From Parapontixanthobacter aurantiacus (GTDB lineage: Bacteria > Pseudomonadota > Alphaproteobacteria > Sphingomonadales > Sphingomonadaceae): 64,000 nt of DNA. The notes under the pieces are model-generated. The model had not been told where the DNA came from and ran no database searches. It was given only the letters and a program-made list of their open reading frames with translations. The stretch is from the NCBI RefSeq assembly GCF_009827635.1, contig NZ_WTYW01000002.1, forward strand, positions 1-64,000, read 5' to 3'. Positions 35,997 to 44,579 of this stretch are shown here, one piece after another; position 1 is the first letter of the stretch; each line of letters starts with the position of its first letter. Both the position numbers and the translations under genes were made by a program.

Positions 35997-36478
35997 AGGT
36001 TATACACACCATAAAAATTGTTCCAACTTTCGACCCCACATGATGATCGAAATGCAGGCAATCGGGGGCGATCAACCGTGAACACGGTAGAAGACAAATC
36101 CCTGATTTTACAGAGTAGTTATGGACGTCCCGACACTGTCTGCGACAGAAGTTTTAGCAATGTCGGGTGCGCCAGCTTTTCAGATTACAGACATTTCCGG
36201 ATGCGAACCGTGCTTCGGGTCGCCGGCTATGCCGCGCCTGTTCTTTGAAACGTTCCTCTTACGCCGCGAATGACCCGGCTCCCCGTTGAGCACGCCTTTC
36301 CTTGCCCAAGGCTCCGGGTTATCAGAGTCATCTGCGCAACATCGCGAAACACAAGGACTTCGTCGCATCGCAAGCAAATGACGACACCATTCAAACCTCC
36401 ATTTGATTTGATCATGCAGATCAGCGCTCGCGCAGTCGAAAGACTGGATCGGAGGTTATTTGTGGTTATGGCCGTGCG
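35997..36478. other. Gene-free junction between island and core chromosome
   Basis: Holds the integrase promoter region, the candidate att copy (36161–36175), and then sequence up to the histidine kinase. A 7-bp inverted repeat (CCCGACA 36129–36135, TGTCGGG 36161–36167) overlaps the att copy. No complete tRNA gene is visible. Overlapping short frames before 36479 have no support. Confidence 0.45.
36161..36175. repeat. Candidate attachment-site core, right copy
   Basis: Exact second copy of the TGTCGGGTGCGCCAG repeat from position 64, in the same orientation, 165 bp upstream of the integrase start. A direct repeat of a tRNA 3' end at both edges is the expected footprint of a P4-type integrase. 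The 36-kb interval fits a genomic island. Confidence 0.5.
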
Positions 36479-38056
36479 ATGACTGTCTTGCGGCCGAACG
36501 CCGAAAAAGGCTCTGCGCAGGAGAGGGAAGAGCGGCAGGCGTTCCTGCTCGATCTCAGCGACCGGCTCAGAACCCTGGGCGATGCCGGGGCGATCCGACG
36601 GATGGCCTGTGAATTGCTGGCAGCCAATCTTTCGACGGACCGCGTCTATTACGTGGAATATCGGGAAGCCGAAGACTGCGGGGTCGTTGCCGACGACCAT
36701 GCCGCCGAGGGTTTGCCGAGCCTTGCCGGAACCTATCCGCTGGAGGCATTCCGCACGACCTACGACATCGTCGGAACCGGCAATGTCTGGATCGTCGACG
36801 ATGTCAGGCAGGAACAGGACATCGCCGCTCAGGAAAGGGATTACTACATAGCGCGGGAGGTCATGGCATGGATCAACGTACCGCTGGTGAAGGACGACCA
36901 GCTCGAGGCCATCCTGTGCGTTGTACAGACTTCGCCGCGGGAATGGAGCGATGAGGACGTCCAACGCACCGCCGAAGTCGCCGAACGCCTGTGGGCCGCA
37001 GTCAAGCGGGCCTACGCGGAAAACCGGCTGCGGGAAAGCGAGGCGAGGTTCCGGCACTTCGCGCAATCAAGTTCCGATCTGCTCTGGATCTTCGATACCG
37101 AACAAAACCGGTTCGAGTATCTGGGCCCGCAATTCGAGGCGTGGTTCGGTTTTCCGCGCGAAGAGCTCGTCTCGGACCCTGCAAGATTCCACGACCATGT
37201 CCACGAGGATGATCGGAAGCGAGTAAGACAGGCCATGCCGCGAACGCTGGACGGCGAAGCGGTCGTCGAGCAATATCGCATCGTTCAGCCTGACGGTTCG
37301 CTGCGCTGGCTGCGCGACAGCGGATTTCCGATACGAAGCGAGGATGGCCGGATCCGGCGGGTGGGCGGGATTACCCGCGACATCACTGAAGAGCACGAGC
37401 GAGAGCAGGCGCTAAAGACGAGCGAGCGGTATTCCCGGCTCCTCTTGAAAGAGCTGCAACATCGCGTGCGCAATCTTTTGGGGATGGTGCGATCGATCGT
37501 CCGGCAGTCGTCGGACCGCTACGATACGAAGGACGAGTATGTCGCCCATCTGCTCGGACGCATCGATGCGATGGCACGTACGCAGGTTATCCTGTCGCAG
37601 GCCGTCGATGCTTCGGTCAATCTCGACAGCCTGCTGCGCGACGAACTCGCCCGCGTCGCCGACGAGGAACTGATGGTTCTCGAAGGGCCCGAGGTTCAGT
37701 TGTCTGCCAAGGCTGCCGAAGTCGTGACGATGGCCGTTCACGAACTGGCGACGAATTCGATAAAATACGGCGTTCTCGGGCATGGAGGGCGTCTGGCTAT
37801 CCGCTGGTTCGCGACCAAACGCGAGGACGGCCCATGGCTCGAACTCATGTGGGAAGAGAATGGAGGCAAGCCGATCGCGAATGGCTCGGTCAAGGGGTTC
37901 GGTAGCGAGCTGATCGAGGACCGCGTTCCTTACGAACTCAATGGGCAGGGCAGCATAACATTGACCGAACAGGGCGTTCTGGCAGAGATAGCCTTTCCGC
38001 TGACGGAAGGTGCCAGCATCTTCGAATCGGGCGCGAAGGGGAAGCATTGGCCATGA
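36479..38056 (+). CDS. HWE-family sensor histidine kinase (GAF–PAS)
   Basis: A 525-residue soluble kinase. GAF domain about residues 15–175 (ELLAANLSTDRVYYVEY … VNVPLVKDDQLEAILCV-like), PAS/PAC about 190–310 (FRHFAQSSSDLLWIFDTEQNRFEYLGPQFEAWFG), then the HWE domain: LLLKELQHRVRNLLGMVRSI with the phospho-accepting His near residue 330, and MAVHELATNSIKYG. GAF/PAS HWE kinases include light or redox sensors; I see no conserved bilin Cys. It overlaps the response regulator start by 4 bp (ATGA), so they form one two-component pair. Confidence 0.88.
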   Translation: MTVLRPNAEKGSAQEREERQAFLLDLSDRLRTLGDAGAIRRMACELLAANLSTDRVYYVEYREAEDCGVVADDHAAEGLPSLAGTYPLEAFRTTYDIVGTGNVWIVDDVRQEQDIAAQERDYYIAREVMAWINVPLVKDDQLEAILCVVQTSPREWSDEDVQRTAEVAERLWAAVKRAYAENRLRESEARFRHFAQSSSDLLWIFDTEQNRFEYLGPQFEAWFGFPREELVSDPARFHDHVHEDDRKRVRQAMPRTLDGEAVVEQYRIVQPDGSLRWLRDSGFPIRSEDGRIRRVGGITRDITEEHEREQALKTSERYSRLLLKELQHRVRNLLGMVRSIVRQSSDRYDTKDEYVAHLLGRIDAMARTQVILSQAVDASVNLDSLLRDELARVADEELMVLEGPEVQLSAKAAEVVTMAVHELATNSIKYGVLGHGGRLAIRWFATKREDGPWLELMWEENGGKPIANGSVKGFGSELIEDRVPYELNGQGSITLTEQGVLAEIAFPLTEGASIFESGAKGKHWP

Positions 38057-38424
38057 CGGATCAGAGACTGCAAGGGCGCCGGATATTGCTGGTCGAGGAC
38101 GAATATTTCCAGGCAATGGAGATGAAATCCTTTCTCGAAAGCGGGGGTGCGGACGTCGTCGGACCTACCGGGAAATGGAGCGAAGTTCCGGCCTTGCTTG
38201 AGGACAATCCCGTGGAGGCGGCGGTACTGGACATCAATTTGGGCAGCGGTCCCAATTTCGACGTTGCCCGGCAATTGCGAGAGGACGAGGTGCCGATCCT
38301 CTTCCTTACGGGTTACGACGAATCCGTCGTGCCAGATGACCTCAGCCAAACGACGTGCCTGAAGAAACCGGCCTCGCGCGCGGCGATCATCGACCACTTA
38401 GCCGAAATGATCGAACACGCTTAG
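38053..38424 (+). CDS. Single-domain response regulator
   Basis: A 123-residue receiver domain with no output domain: acidic pair EDE near residue 18, phospho-acceptor Asp in AVLDINLG, Thr in FLTGYD and Lys in CLKKP. It overlaps the HWE kinase gene by 4 bp. A partner receiver for the kinase is the direct reading; in alphaproteobacteria such proteins often feed the general stress response, which is inference here. Confidence 0.88.
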   Translation: MTDQRLQGRRILLVEDEYFQAMEMKSFLESGGADVVGPTGKWSEVPALLEDNPVEAAVLDINLGSGPNFDVARQLREDEVPILFLTGYDESVVPDDLSQTTCLKKPASRAAIIDHLAEMIEHA

Positions 38425-38616
38425 AAGCGGTTGTGAGGCTTTCGCGGGGCGAAGGGGTATCGCAGCTAGCGAGAAAAGCCGAATATCGGGCGGGGTTCGC
38501 AAAACGACGATAAGGCCATATACGGTTTTTCCGAACCGGCAGCGATTTTGGGCGCTCCGCTTGGGAGCATCAGGTCAAGAGCCGGCAATTCGCGATGTTG
38601 CAGAACAAAACCATCC

Positions 38617-39726
38617 ATGGATCGTAACGACGACATAGACGGCCCCGACGGTCAGCCGGTCGATCCAGCAAGCCCGGATCGCAGCTCCGTCCCGTCCGCT
38701 GCTCAATCACTCGGCGCAACGCCGGGACGGCGCGAGGCACGGCGCTATTGGGACTGCGCAGCGGACGAGGCCGCGCGCATCGGGATCATCTTCAACCCGA
38801 AAAGCCACGGCAACCGCAAGCGTTCGCACGAAACCGCGCTCGCCCATGCGGATCGCGACAATATTGCGCTCGTCAGCCCCGTCGACCGGGACGATATCCG
38901 GCAAGTCCTGCGCGAATTTGCAGAGCAGGGCATCGACTACCTGATCGTCGATGGAGGCGACGGGACGGTGCGCGACGTGCTGACCGCGGGAATGCCAGTC
39001 TTTGAGGAGCGCTGGCCCGCCCTCGCCGTGCTGCCGCGCGGCAAGACTAACGCGCTGACCGACGATCTCGGCATTCCGGAGGACTGGACGGTCGCCGACG
39101 CGGTTTCCGCGCTGGAAAACGGGTTCGAAGCGGAGCGCCGACCGCTCATCATCGCCCGACGAGATGGGATGCGTTCGCCGGTCGCCGGCTTCATCATGGG
39201 AGCAGGCTCCTTCACGACCGGGGTCAGGGTCGCGCAGGATGCGCACCGGCTGGGCGCATTCGGCGGCCTTGCAGTCGCGCTGACGGCGGTCTGGGGCGCG
39301 CTGCAGACGATTTTCGGCACGAATCGCAACGATTGGCGGCGCGGCGTTGCCATCGACATCCGGCTGCAGCCGGGCGACCTGCCGCTGGTGCATAGCGGAC
39401 AGGGCGAGCATTCTCGGCGGAGCATCATGCTTGCCTCGACGCTCTGGTCGATGCCGCTCGGCCTCGCGGTCTTTGGCAAGCGCAGGCCCGGCCTGAAACT
39501 CGCGGTGATCGATCGGCCGCGGCGTCTGATCTGGGCGATAATGCCAGCCCTTCTGCGCGGCTGGGAGCCCGGCTGGCTGGGCAGCTGGGGCTATCACCGC
39601 GTCGATAGCGAAGGGTTCGACATCGCGCTGGACGACGAATTCATTCTCGACGGAGAAATCTTTCCGGCCGGAAGCTATCGCGTGGAACAGGGGCCGCCGC
39701 TCCGGTTCCAGACCCCGGCGCCCTGA
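38617..39726 (+). CDS. Diacylglycerol kinase-like lipid kinase
   Basis: About 369 residues with the DAGK catalytic fold: IGIIFNPKSHGNRKR near residue 55, VDGGDGTVRDVL (nucleotide motif) and LPRGKTNALTDDLG. The usual GGDGT reads GGDGT within DGGDGTVR. No membrane segment. I chose ATG 38617; an earlier in-frame start (38548) has no RBS. The next gene starts 2 bp after the stop, so they form a pair, possibly in phospholipid metabolism. Confidence 0.8.
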   Translation: MDRNDDIDGPDGQPVDPASPDRSSVPSAAQSLGATPGRREARRYWDCAADEAARIGIIFNPKSHGNRKRSHETALAHADRDNIALVSPVDRDDIRQVLREFAEQGIDYLIVDGGDGTVRDVLTAGMPVFEERWPALAVLPRGKTNALTDDLGIPEDWTVADAVSALENGFEAERRPLIIARRDGMRSPVAGFIMGAGSFTTGVRVAQDAHRLGAFGGLAVALTAVWGALQTIFGTNRNDWRRGVAIDIRLQPGDLPLVHSGQGEHSRRSIMLASTLWSMPLGLAVFGKRRPGLKLAVIDRPRRLIWAIMPALLRGWEPGWLGSWGYHRVDSEGFDIALDDEFILDGEIFPAGSYRVEQGPPLRFQTPAP

Positions 39727-39728
39727 CG

Positions 39729-40646
39729 ATGACCGCGGCCCCGTCGGAAGGACTGACGCAGCGCATCGCGGAGCGGTTGTCGCAAGAGGTCGATCCGGCA
39801 GTCGCCCACTTCGCCAAACTGCTGGGCGAGGAGGCCGGAGCGCTGGCCGTCCTGTTCTACGGTTCGAACCTGCGGACCGGATCGCGCGAGGGGGTGCTCG
39901 ATTTCTACGTCCTGCTGCCGGGCGTCCAAAAGGAAAGGATATGGCCGCGGATCGGCTATCGCGAGTGGACATATGAGGGCGAAGTCCTGCGGGCGAAGAT
40001 CGCCACCATGTCACTGGAGAAATTCGCCGAGGCAGCAAGAGGCGACACGCGTGATACGACGATCTGGACCCGCTTCGTGCAACCCTCGGCGCTCGTCTGG
40101 CAAGCTAGCGAAGATGCAGCGGATCGCACCATCGCCGCCATTGCCGATGCTGCACGAACGGCAGCGACGCTAGCCGCCGCGCTCGGCCCGGAATGTGGTC
40201 GGGCGGAAGATTACTGGCGCGCCCTGTTCCGGGCGACCTACAGTGCGGAATTTCGCGTCGAGAAGTCGGGACGCGAGGAATCCATCCTCGCCGTCAACCG
40301 GGAGCATTTCGACGGTCTCCTGCCGCTTGCATGGGAAGCTGCCGGGATAGCCTGGCGTGATGCAGGGGGCCTTCTGTGCCCTCATCTGCAGCCCGAGCGC
40401 CGCCGCGAACGGTTGCGCTGGTGGGCGCGGCGCCGGCGTCTCGGCAAGCCGCTCAACCTGCTACGTCTGTCGAAAGCCTCGACGACCTTCGACGGGGCGG
40501 CGGATTACGCCGCCTGGAAGATCGAGCGGCATACGGGCATCGCGCTCGAAGTGACCCCCTGGCGGCGTAAGTACCCGCTGCTCGCCGCGCCGCAGGTGCT
40601 CTGGACGCTATGGCGGGGGAAGCGGCACGCCTCTCCCCGCTCATAG
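39729..40646 (+). CDS. Nucleotidyltransferase-like protein, unknown
   Basis: A 305-residue protein. Near residues 40–65, AVLFYGSNLRTGSREGVLDFYVLLPG looks like the GS…DxD region of nucleotidyltransferases, with weak resemblance to Tam41-type CDP-DAG synthases, which would fit the lipid kinase 2 bp upstream. The catalytic pattern reads D-x-Y rather than D-x-D, so activity is doubtful. Conserved function is unknown to me. Confidence 0.5.
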   Translation: MTAAPSEGLTQRIAERLSQEVDPAVAHFAKLLGEEAGALAVLFYGSNLRTGSREGVLDFYVLLPGVQKERIWPRIGYREWTYEGEVLRAKIATMSLEKFAEAARGDTRDTTIWTRFVQPSALVWQASEDAADRTIAAIADAARTAATLAAALGPECGRAEDYWRALFRATYSAEFRVEKSGREESILAVNREHFDGLLPLAWEAAGIAWRDAGGLLCPHLQPERRRERLRWWARRRRLGKPLNLLRLSKASTTFDGAADYAAWKIERHTGIALEVTPWRRKYPLLAAPQVLWTLWRGKRHASPRS

Positions 40647-40648
40647 GC

Positions 40649-41167
40649 TTACATGTAACGCATCTGGATGGTGATGCTGTTGGCCCGGTCGCCGACGGTG
40701 TAGCGGGTCTTCGTGTAGCTCGGCTTGCCGAGATTGAAGAGGTTTATGCTCGGATTGTTCGACATTCCGCCGCCATCTTCCGTCAGGTCGGTCTTGCCGT
40801 TCCCGTTGAGATCGTGGCGCACCGCGATCGCGTAGGTGCCCGGTCCAGGCAACGGCATGCACACCCGCATCGTGCCGGAACGAGCGGGAACCTCGATCCG
40901 GTTGAGCCACTTGCCGCCTTCGAGCCAATCGCTCTTCACGCCGCGATAAGCTTGTATCCGCAGCTTGCCCTTACTCTGTGAAATGTTGGTGATGGTGATC
41001 ATCGTGCCCGTGCCGTTGCCCGGCGCACAGGCGGACAGATTATTCGAGATGACGTTGCGATAGTCCGTACCGCTCTTCGCCTGCGACCAGGCGGGCGTTG
41101 CGGACAGGGCAAGTCCCAGCGATGCCAGAGCGGTGCCCGCCCAGCCAATTGTCTGCATTCCGTTCAT
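40649..41167 (-). CDS. DUF2141 exported protein
   Basis: About 172 residues. Signal peptide (MNGMQTIGWAGTALASLGLALSATPAWSQA), then the DUF2141 core with LRIQAYRG, PLPGPGTYAIAVRHDLNGNGKTD and a C-terminal beta-strand. Probably periplasmic; function unknown. I used ATG 41167, with a GGGGCA-type RBS, over 41179. It lies 112 bp downstream of the RiPP-type cyclase gene on the same strand and may be cotranscribed. Confidence 0.75.
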   Translation of the reverse strand: MNGMQTIGWAGTALASLGLALSATPAWSQAKSGTDYRNVISNNLSACAPGNGTGTMITITNISQSKGKLRIQAYRGVKSDWLEGGKWLNRIEVPARSGTMRVCMPLPGPGTYAIAVRHDLNGNGKTDLTEDGGGMSNNPSINLFNLGKPSYTKTRYTVGDRANSITIQMRYM

Positions 41168-41279
41168 TCTATGCCCCATTGATAGTTTCGCCGCAGTCTT
41201 CGACCGCGTTCATACACGTCGTCAACTAGCGCCCGACCCCTGAATTACCGCTGAATTTACCGTTCAGCGACGGGTCGCC

Positions 41280-43199
41280 TCAGTGATTGGTCCCGCTGAC
41301 ATAGCGATGGAACCGTGCGGTGAGAATGGCACCCGTCAGGGCGTGGAAATGTGCCTTGACCGTCTTAGGATCGCGCGGGGTCGTGTCCGGCCAGTGATCG
41401 AGCAGCGCGTATGCTCGCCGCGTATCGATAAGTTGCGCCAGTTCCGGCACGCTTTCCATCCGTGCGATTTCTTCACGCAATTCCGGCAGGCGCTCGCTCA
41501 TGCGCAGATGCCAGTCGACATTGTGCTGGCCGTAATCCGTGTTCGCACGCTGAATTTCGGGCAGACGCCCCTCTGCCATTCGCCGCGCGAGCAGGCGCTG
41601 CACGCCGCCCGCGACGAATTGCTGCGTGGGAATGGCGGCGCAAAACTCGATCAGCGGGCGGTAGGCGGTAACATCGCGCATCTTCAGCCCATAGACCTGT
41701 TCTGCGGCGTGATGCTGCTCTGCCCCGAGATCGTGCAGCCGCCAGATCGTCTCCAGCCATTCCCGCCGCGACCTGAACCATTCGCCGGAGCGGCGATCGC
41801 CCGTTCGTTGCGCCCGTCGATCGAGATCGAGGCGCTCGATCGCCGAGTCCTTCAGCAGCGAAGCCTGACGATTGAGCGGCGGCTGACGCCCATGAATTAT
41901 TGTCCGAACCGCTTCGCGCATGCTCGCCGGAAATTGCGGAAGGATGGAGCGAGCGAGAATGCGCCGCCACATGGGGCGCGCGTCGCCGGGATGATAGCGC
42001 GCCATGCGCCACAATTCGCGCCATCGGCCTGTCCTCGCAAATTCGACATAGGCCCAGCGGCCGTCCTGGCTGAAGGAATTATTGCCCATCGCGGCGTGAA
42101 ACAGCCAGTCGCAGCCTCTCTCTGCCGCCAACATTGCGGGACCGTGATAGGCTGCCGAGATCGCGGAAGAGGGACGCCCGATATCTCCGGCAAGCAGGAA
42201 ACGGTCATAGAGGCCGTCGAAATCGTAATCCGCATTGTCGCTGAAATGCGCTTCCAGACCGGGGTGCTCTGCGGCGAGTGCCTCCACCAGCGGTCTGTCG
42301 TCGAAGAACATACCGGGCGGCGGCGTCTCTTCGAAGTCGGCTCGCGGGACGAAGGTGAAACTGTGCAGCTTTTCATGGGGCTGCAATTGGCGCAACATCT
42401 CGTCGGCGACGATGCTCGAATCGAGACCGCCCGACAGGAGAATGCCCGGTTTCCTTGCCGGACGAAGGGCGGCGGTTACGGCCTCGCGGAGCAACTCCTC
42501 CGCGCGTTCCACATAGTCGCGATCACTCGCATATCGGACAGGCTCGATCGCATGAGGATTGTACCAGCGATGCGTGTGCCAACGACCATCGGGGTCGATC
42601 GTGACGGTCGTGCCGTGACCGACATAATTCAGCCCTTCGTACCAGTAGCCGCCGGACAGATCCTCGATCAGATAGAGGCTTTCCGCGATCTGGTCGCGCT
42701 TCAACCGCTTGGGAAAGCCGGCGGCGAAGAAAACGCGCGGGATCGAAGCGGCCATGACGACGCCGCCATGCACCATGAAGAAGAGCGAGGGGCCGTTCCA
42801 CGGGCTGCGTGCGAGCCGGAGCGAGCCGCCGCGTTCGGCAACGATGCTCGTATATTGGCCGACGATCCGAGCATCGGCGCTCGTGCCCCATCGTTCGACG
42901 GCAGCGACGTAGAGCGCCTCGACCGGCGCATCCGAAGGCAGATCGAGGCGGTGGGCAAGTTCCTCGCTATTGTCGATCGTCCCGTCAAAAAGGACTGCGG
43001 CGCCGGTTTCGCTGCGGTAGGGATGCCAGGACGTGCTGGGGCGAGCGTGGCGGCGGGGACCGTGCAGTTGCGCGAAACAGGAATGCAGGTTCGCGGCGAA
43101 TGCTGCCGGGCCGCCGGCGAACAGGCCGAGCGAAGCGGCAGTGACGTCCTGTCTGAACCAGTGCGGAGTGGAATTGGGGAAAAGTGCGGCGGCAATCAT
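41280..43199 (-). CDS. Asparagine-synthase-like RiPP macrocyclase
   Basis: A 639-residue protein with an N-terminal glutaminase-like domain that lacks the catalytic Cys2 (starts MIAAALF) and a C-terminal synthetase domain with the ATP motif GILLSGGLDSSIVADEML. Loss of the glutaminase Cys is typical of lasso-peptide cyclases (McjC), which activate a side-chain carboxylate by AMP. It starts 24 bp after the precursor stop and follows the PqqD-like gene, an order seen in lasso-type RiPP loci of sphingomonads. An amide-forming step on the precursor is inferred. Confidence 0.78.
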   Translation of the reverse strand: MIAAALFPNSTPHWFRQDVTAASLGLFAGGPAAFAANLHSCFAQLHGPRRHARPSTSWHPYRSETGAAVLFDGTIDNSEELAHRLDLPSDAPVEALYVAAVERWGTSADARIVGQYTSIVAERGGSLRLARSPWNGPSLFFMVHGGVVMAASIPRVFFAAGFPKRLKRDQIAESLYLIEDLSGGYWYEGLNYVGHGTTVTIDPDGRWHTHRWYNPHAIEPVRYASDRDYVERAEELLREAVTAALRPARKPGILLSGGLDSSIVADEMLRQLQPHEKLHSFTFVPRADFEETPPPGMFFDDRPLVEALAAEHPGLEAHFSDNADYDFDGLYDRFLLAGDIGRPSSAISAAYHGPAMLAAERGCDWLFHAAMGNNSFSQDGRWAYVEFARTGRWRELWRMARYHPGDARPMWRRILARSILPQFPASMREAVRTIIHGRQPPLNRQASLLKDSAIERLDLDRRAQRTGDRRSGEWFRSRREWLETIWRLHDLGAEQHHAAEQVYGLKMRDVTAYRPLIEFCAAIPTQQFVAGGVQRLLARRMAEGRLPEIQRANTDYGQHNVDWHLRMSERLPELREEIARMESVPELAQLIDTRRAYALLDHWPDTTPRDPKTVKAHFHALTGAILTARFHRYVSGTNH

Positions 43200-43223
43200 C
43201 GAACAGCGCCGGCTCGCGCGTCG

Positions 43224-43376
43224 TCAGCTGGCGATCGGAACGCCCTTGCCGCTTGCGCCCTGATTGAGGTCGAGACCGGGCTGCTTGATGTCGCGGACAC
43301 TGCCCAGCCGCCGCAGTTGCGGCCTCGTCCAGCGCGGCGAGTCTTTGCGGTTATGGCTTTCCATGTAGTCGTGCAT
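43224..43376 (-). CDS. RiPP precursor candidate (50 aa)
   Basis: A 50-residue peptide lying between the PqqD-like and cyclase-like genes on the same strand. Residues 16–30 read W-T-R-P-Q-L-R-R-L-G-S-V-R-D-I, close to the proteobacterial lasso leader pattern (P-x-L-x-x-x-G-x-V-x-x-x-T). The C-terminal part is Gly-rich and ends GVPIAS. The usual Thr at the leader end is replaced by Lys31. The predicted core (from Pro33 or Gly34) has no Asp/Glu at ring positions 7–9, only Asp36. ATG 43376 is preceded by a GGGGAAA RBS. It is too small for routine gene calling. Confidence 0.65.
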   Translation of the reverse strand: MHDYMESHNRKDSPRWTRPQLRRLGSVRDIKQPGLDLNQGASGKGVPIAS

Positions 43377-43451
43377 CGTCGTTTGTTTCCCCGATGACCC
43401 GGACTAGCCTTGTTTCATGTCGCGAGCAAGTCGGGTGGGTATGAGCTTCGG

Positions 43452-43712
43452 CTATTCGACGAGCCCGACCGCGCCGAGCTCCTTTAGGAAGGTGCGAACG
43501 TCACTCTCGATAGCGTCTTTGTCGCCATTGTAACCGCCTGCGACCTCGGCGGTTATTGCGTCCGCATCGCGCGTGCCGTCGATCGCTACCCAGATTTCCC
43601 GCCCTGTTCCGGTGAGCGAGAACAGTTCGCCGCCTTCCATGTCCAGCAGGATGAGCTCGTCATCGACCTCGGTCGCGATGTAGCGGTCGTCGCGTTTCTT
43701 AAGGGCCGTCAT
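43452..43712 (-). CDS. PqqD-like RiPP recognition element
   Basis: An 86-residue PqqD-family protein (RYIATEVDDELILLDMEGGELFSLTGTGREIWVAIDGTRDADAITAEV), the RRE that binds leader peptides. In lasso loci it is the B1 protein. The expected partner, a transglutaminase-like B2 leader peptidase, is not found nearby. I used ATG 43712; longer readings have no RBS. Followed by the precursor (75 bp) and the cyclase. Confidence 0.85.
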   Translation of the reverse strand: MTALKKRDDRYIATEVDDELILLDMEGGELFSLTGTGREIWVAIDGTRDADAITAEVAGGYNGDKDAIESDVRTFLKELGAVGLVE

Positions 43713-43919
43713 GTCGTCCGGCGATAAGCGCGGCGCGTCCCGGCGACAAGGTCGACGATTAACCCACTGTCCCGAAGCGGGGCGGCGCGGGAAAGCGATG
43801 TGGAAAAGGGGCGGCGAATGACGGTTTGACGCCAGGCATGCCTTTAACTCGGGCGCAGGCTCGGCTAACGAGCGGGGCACCATCCGTCCGAGCGCATCTT
43901 TTTCGTTTCGACCAGACCC

Positions 43920-44579
43920 ATGACCGAACCGCTCATTTCCCCATCCATCCTGTCCGCCGACTTTGCCCGGCTGGGCAAAGAGGTGCGGGCGATCGACGCG
44001 GCGGGAGCGGACTGGATACATATCGACGTGATGGACGGACATTTCGTGCCGAACATCACCATCGGTCCTGCCGTGGTGAAGGCGCTGCGTCCGCATAGCG
44101 ACAAGCCGTTCGACGTCCATCTGATGATTTCGCCGGTCGACGCGTATCTCGAAGAATTTGCCGAGGCGGGTGCGGACATCATCACGGTCCACCCCGAGGC
44201 CGGACCGCATATCCATCGCACGGTGCAGGCGATCAAGTCGCTCGGCAAGAAGGCGGGCGTCGTGTTCAATCCCGGTACGCCGATCGATACGCTCGACTAT
44301 CTGATCGACACGATCGACCTCGTCCTCGTCATGAGCGTCAATCCCGGCTTCGGCGGACAGAGCTTCATCCAGAGCCAGCTGGCGAAGGTCCGCGACATCC
44401 GCGGGCGCATCGACGCTTCGGGCCGCGACATCCGGCTGGAAGTCGATGGCGGGGTCAATCCGGACACGGCGCGGCTATGCGTCGAGGCGGGGGCCGACGT
44501 GCTCGTCGCGGGCTCGGCGACGTTCAAGGGCGGCCCGGACAGCTACGCCGCCAACATCGCGGCATTGAAGGGGCGGTAA
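43920..44579 (+). CDS. rpe: Ribulose-phosphate 3-epimerase
   Basis: A 219-residue TIM-barrel enzyme: [36 protein letters not shown], and [26 protein letters not shown]. It interconverts ribulose-5-P and xylulose-5-P in the pentose-phosphate pathway. It overlaps the heparinase-like gene start (TAATG). The rpe–heparinase–purH order is common in sphingomonads. Confidence 0.96.
   Translation: MTEPLISPSILSADFARLGKEVRAIDAAGADWIHIDVMDGHFVPNITIGPAVVKALRPHSDKPFDVHLMISPVDAYLEEFAEAGADIITVHPEAGPHIHRTVQAIKSLGKKAGVVFNPGTPIDTLDYLIDTIDLVLVMSVNPGFGGQSFIQSQLAKVRDIRGRIDASGRDIRLEVDGGVNPDTARLCVEAGADVLVAGSATFKGGPDSYAANIAALKGR

Noticed and set aside
41283-43397. A 704-codon plus-strand reading frame opposite the RiPP cyclase
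   Set aside because: It mirrors the high-GC cyclase, precursor and PqqD region on the other strand, has no family match, and contains the usual antisense composition.
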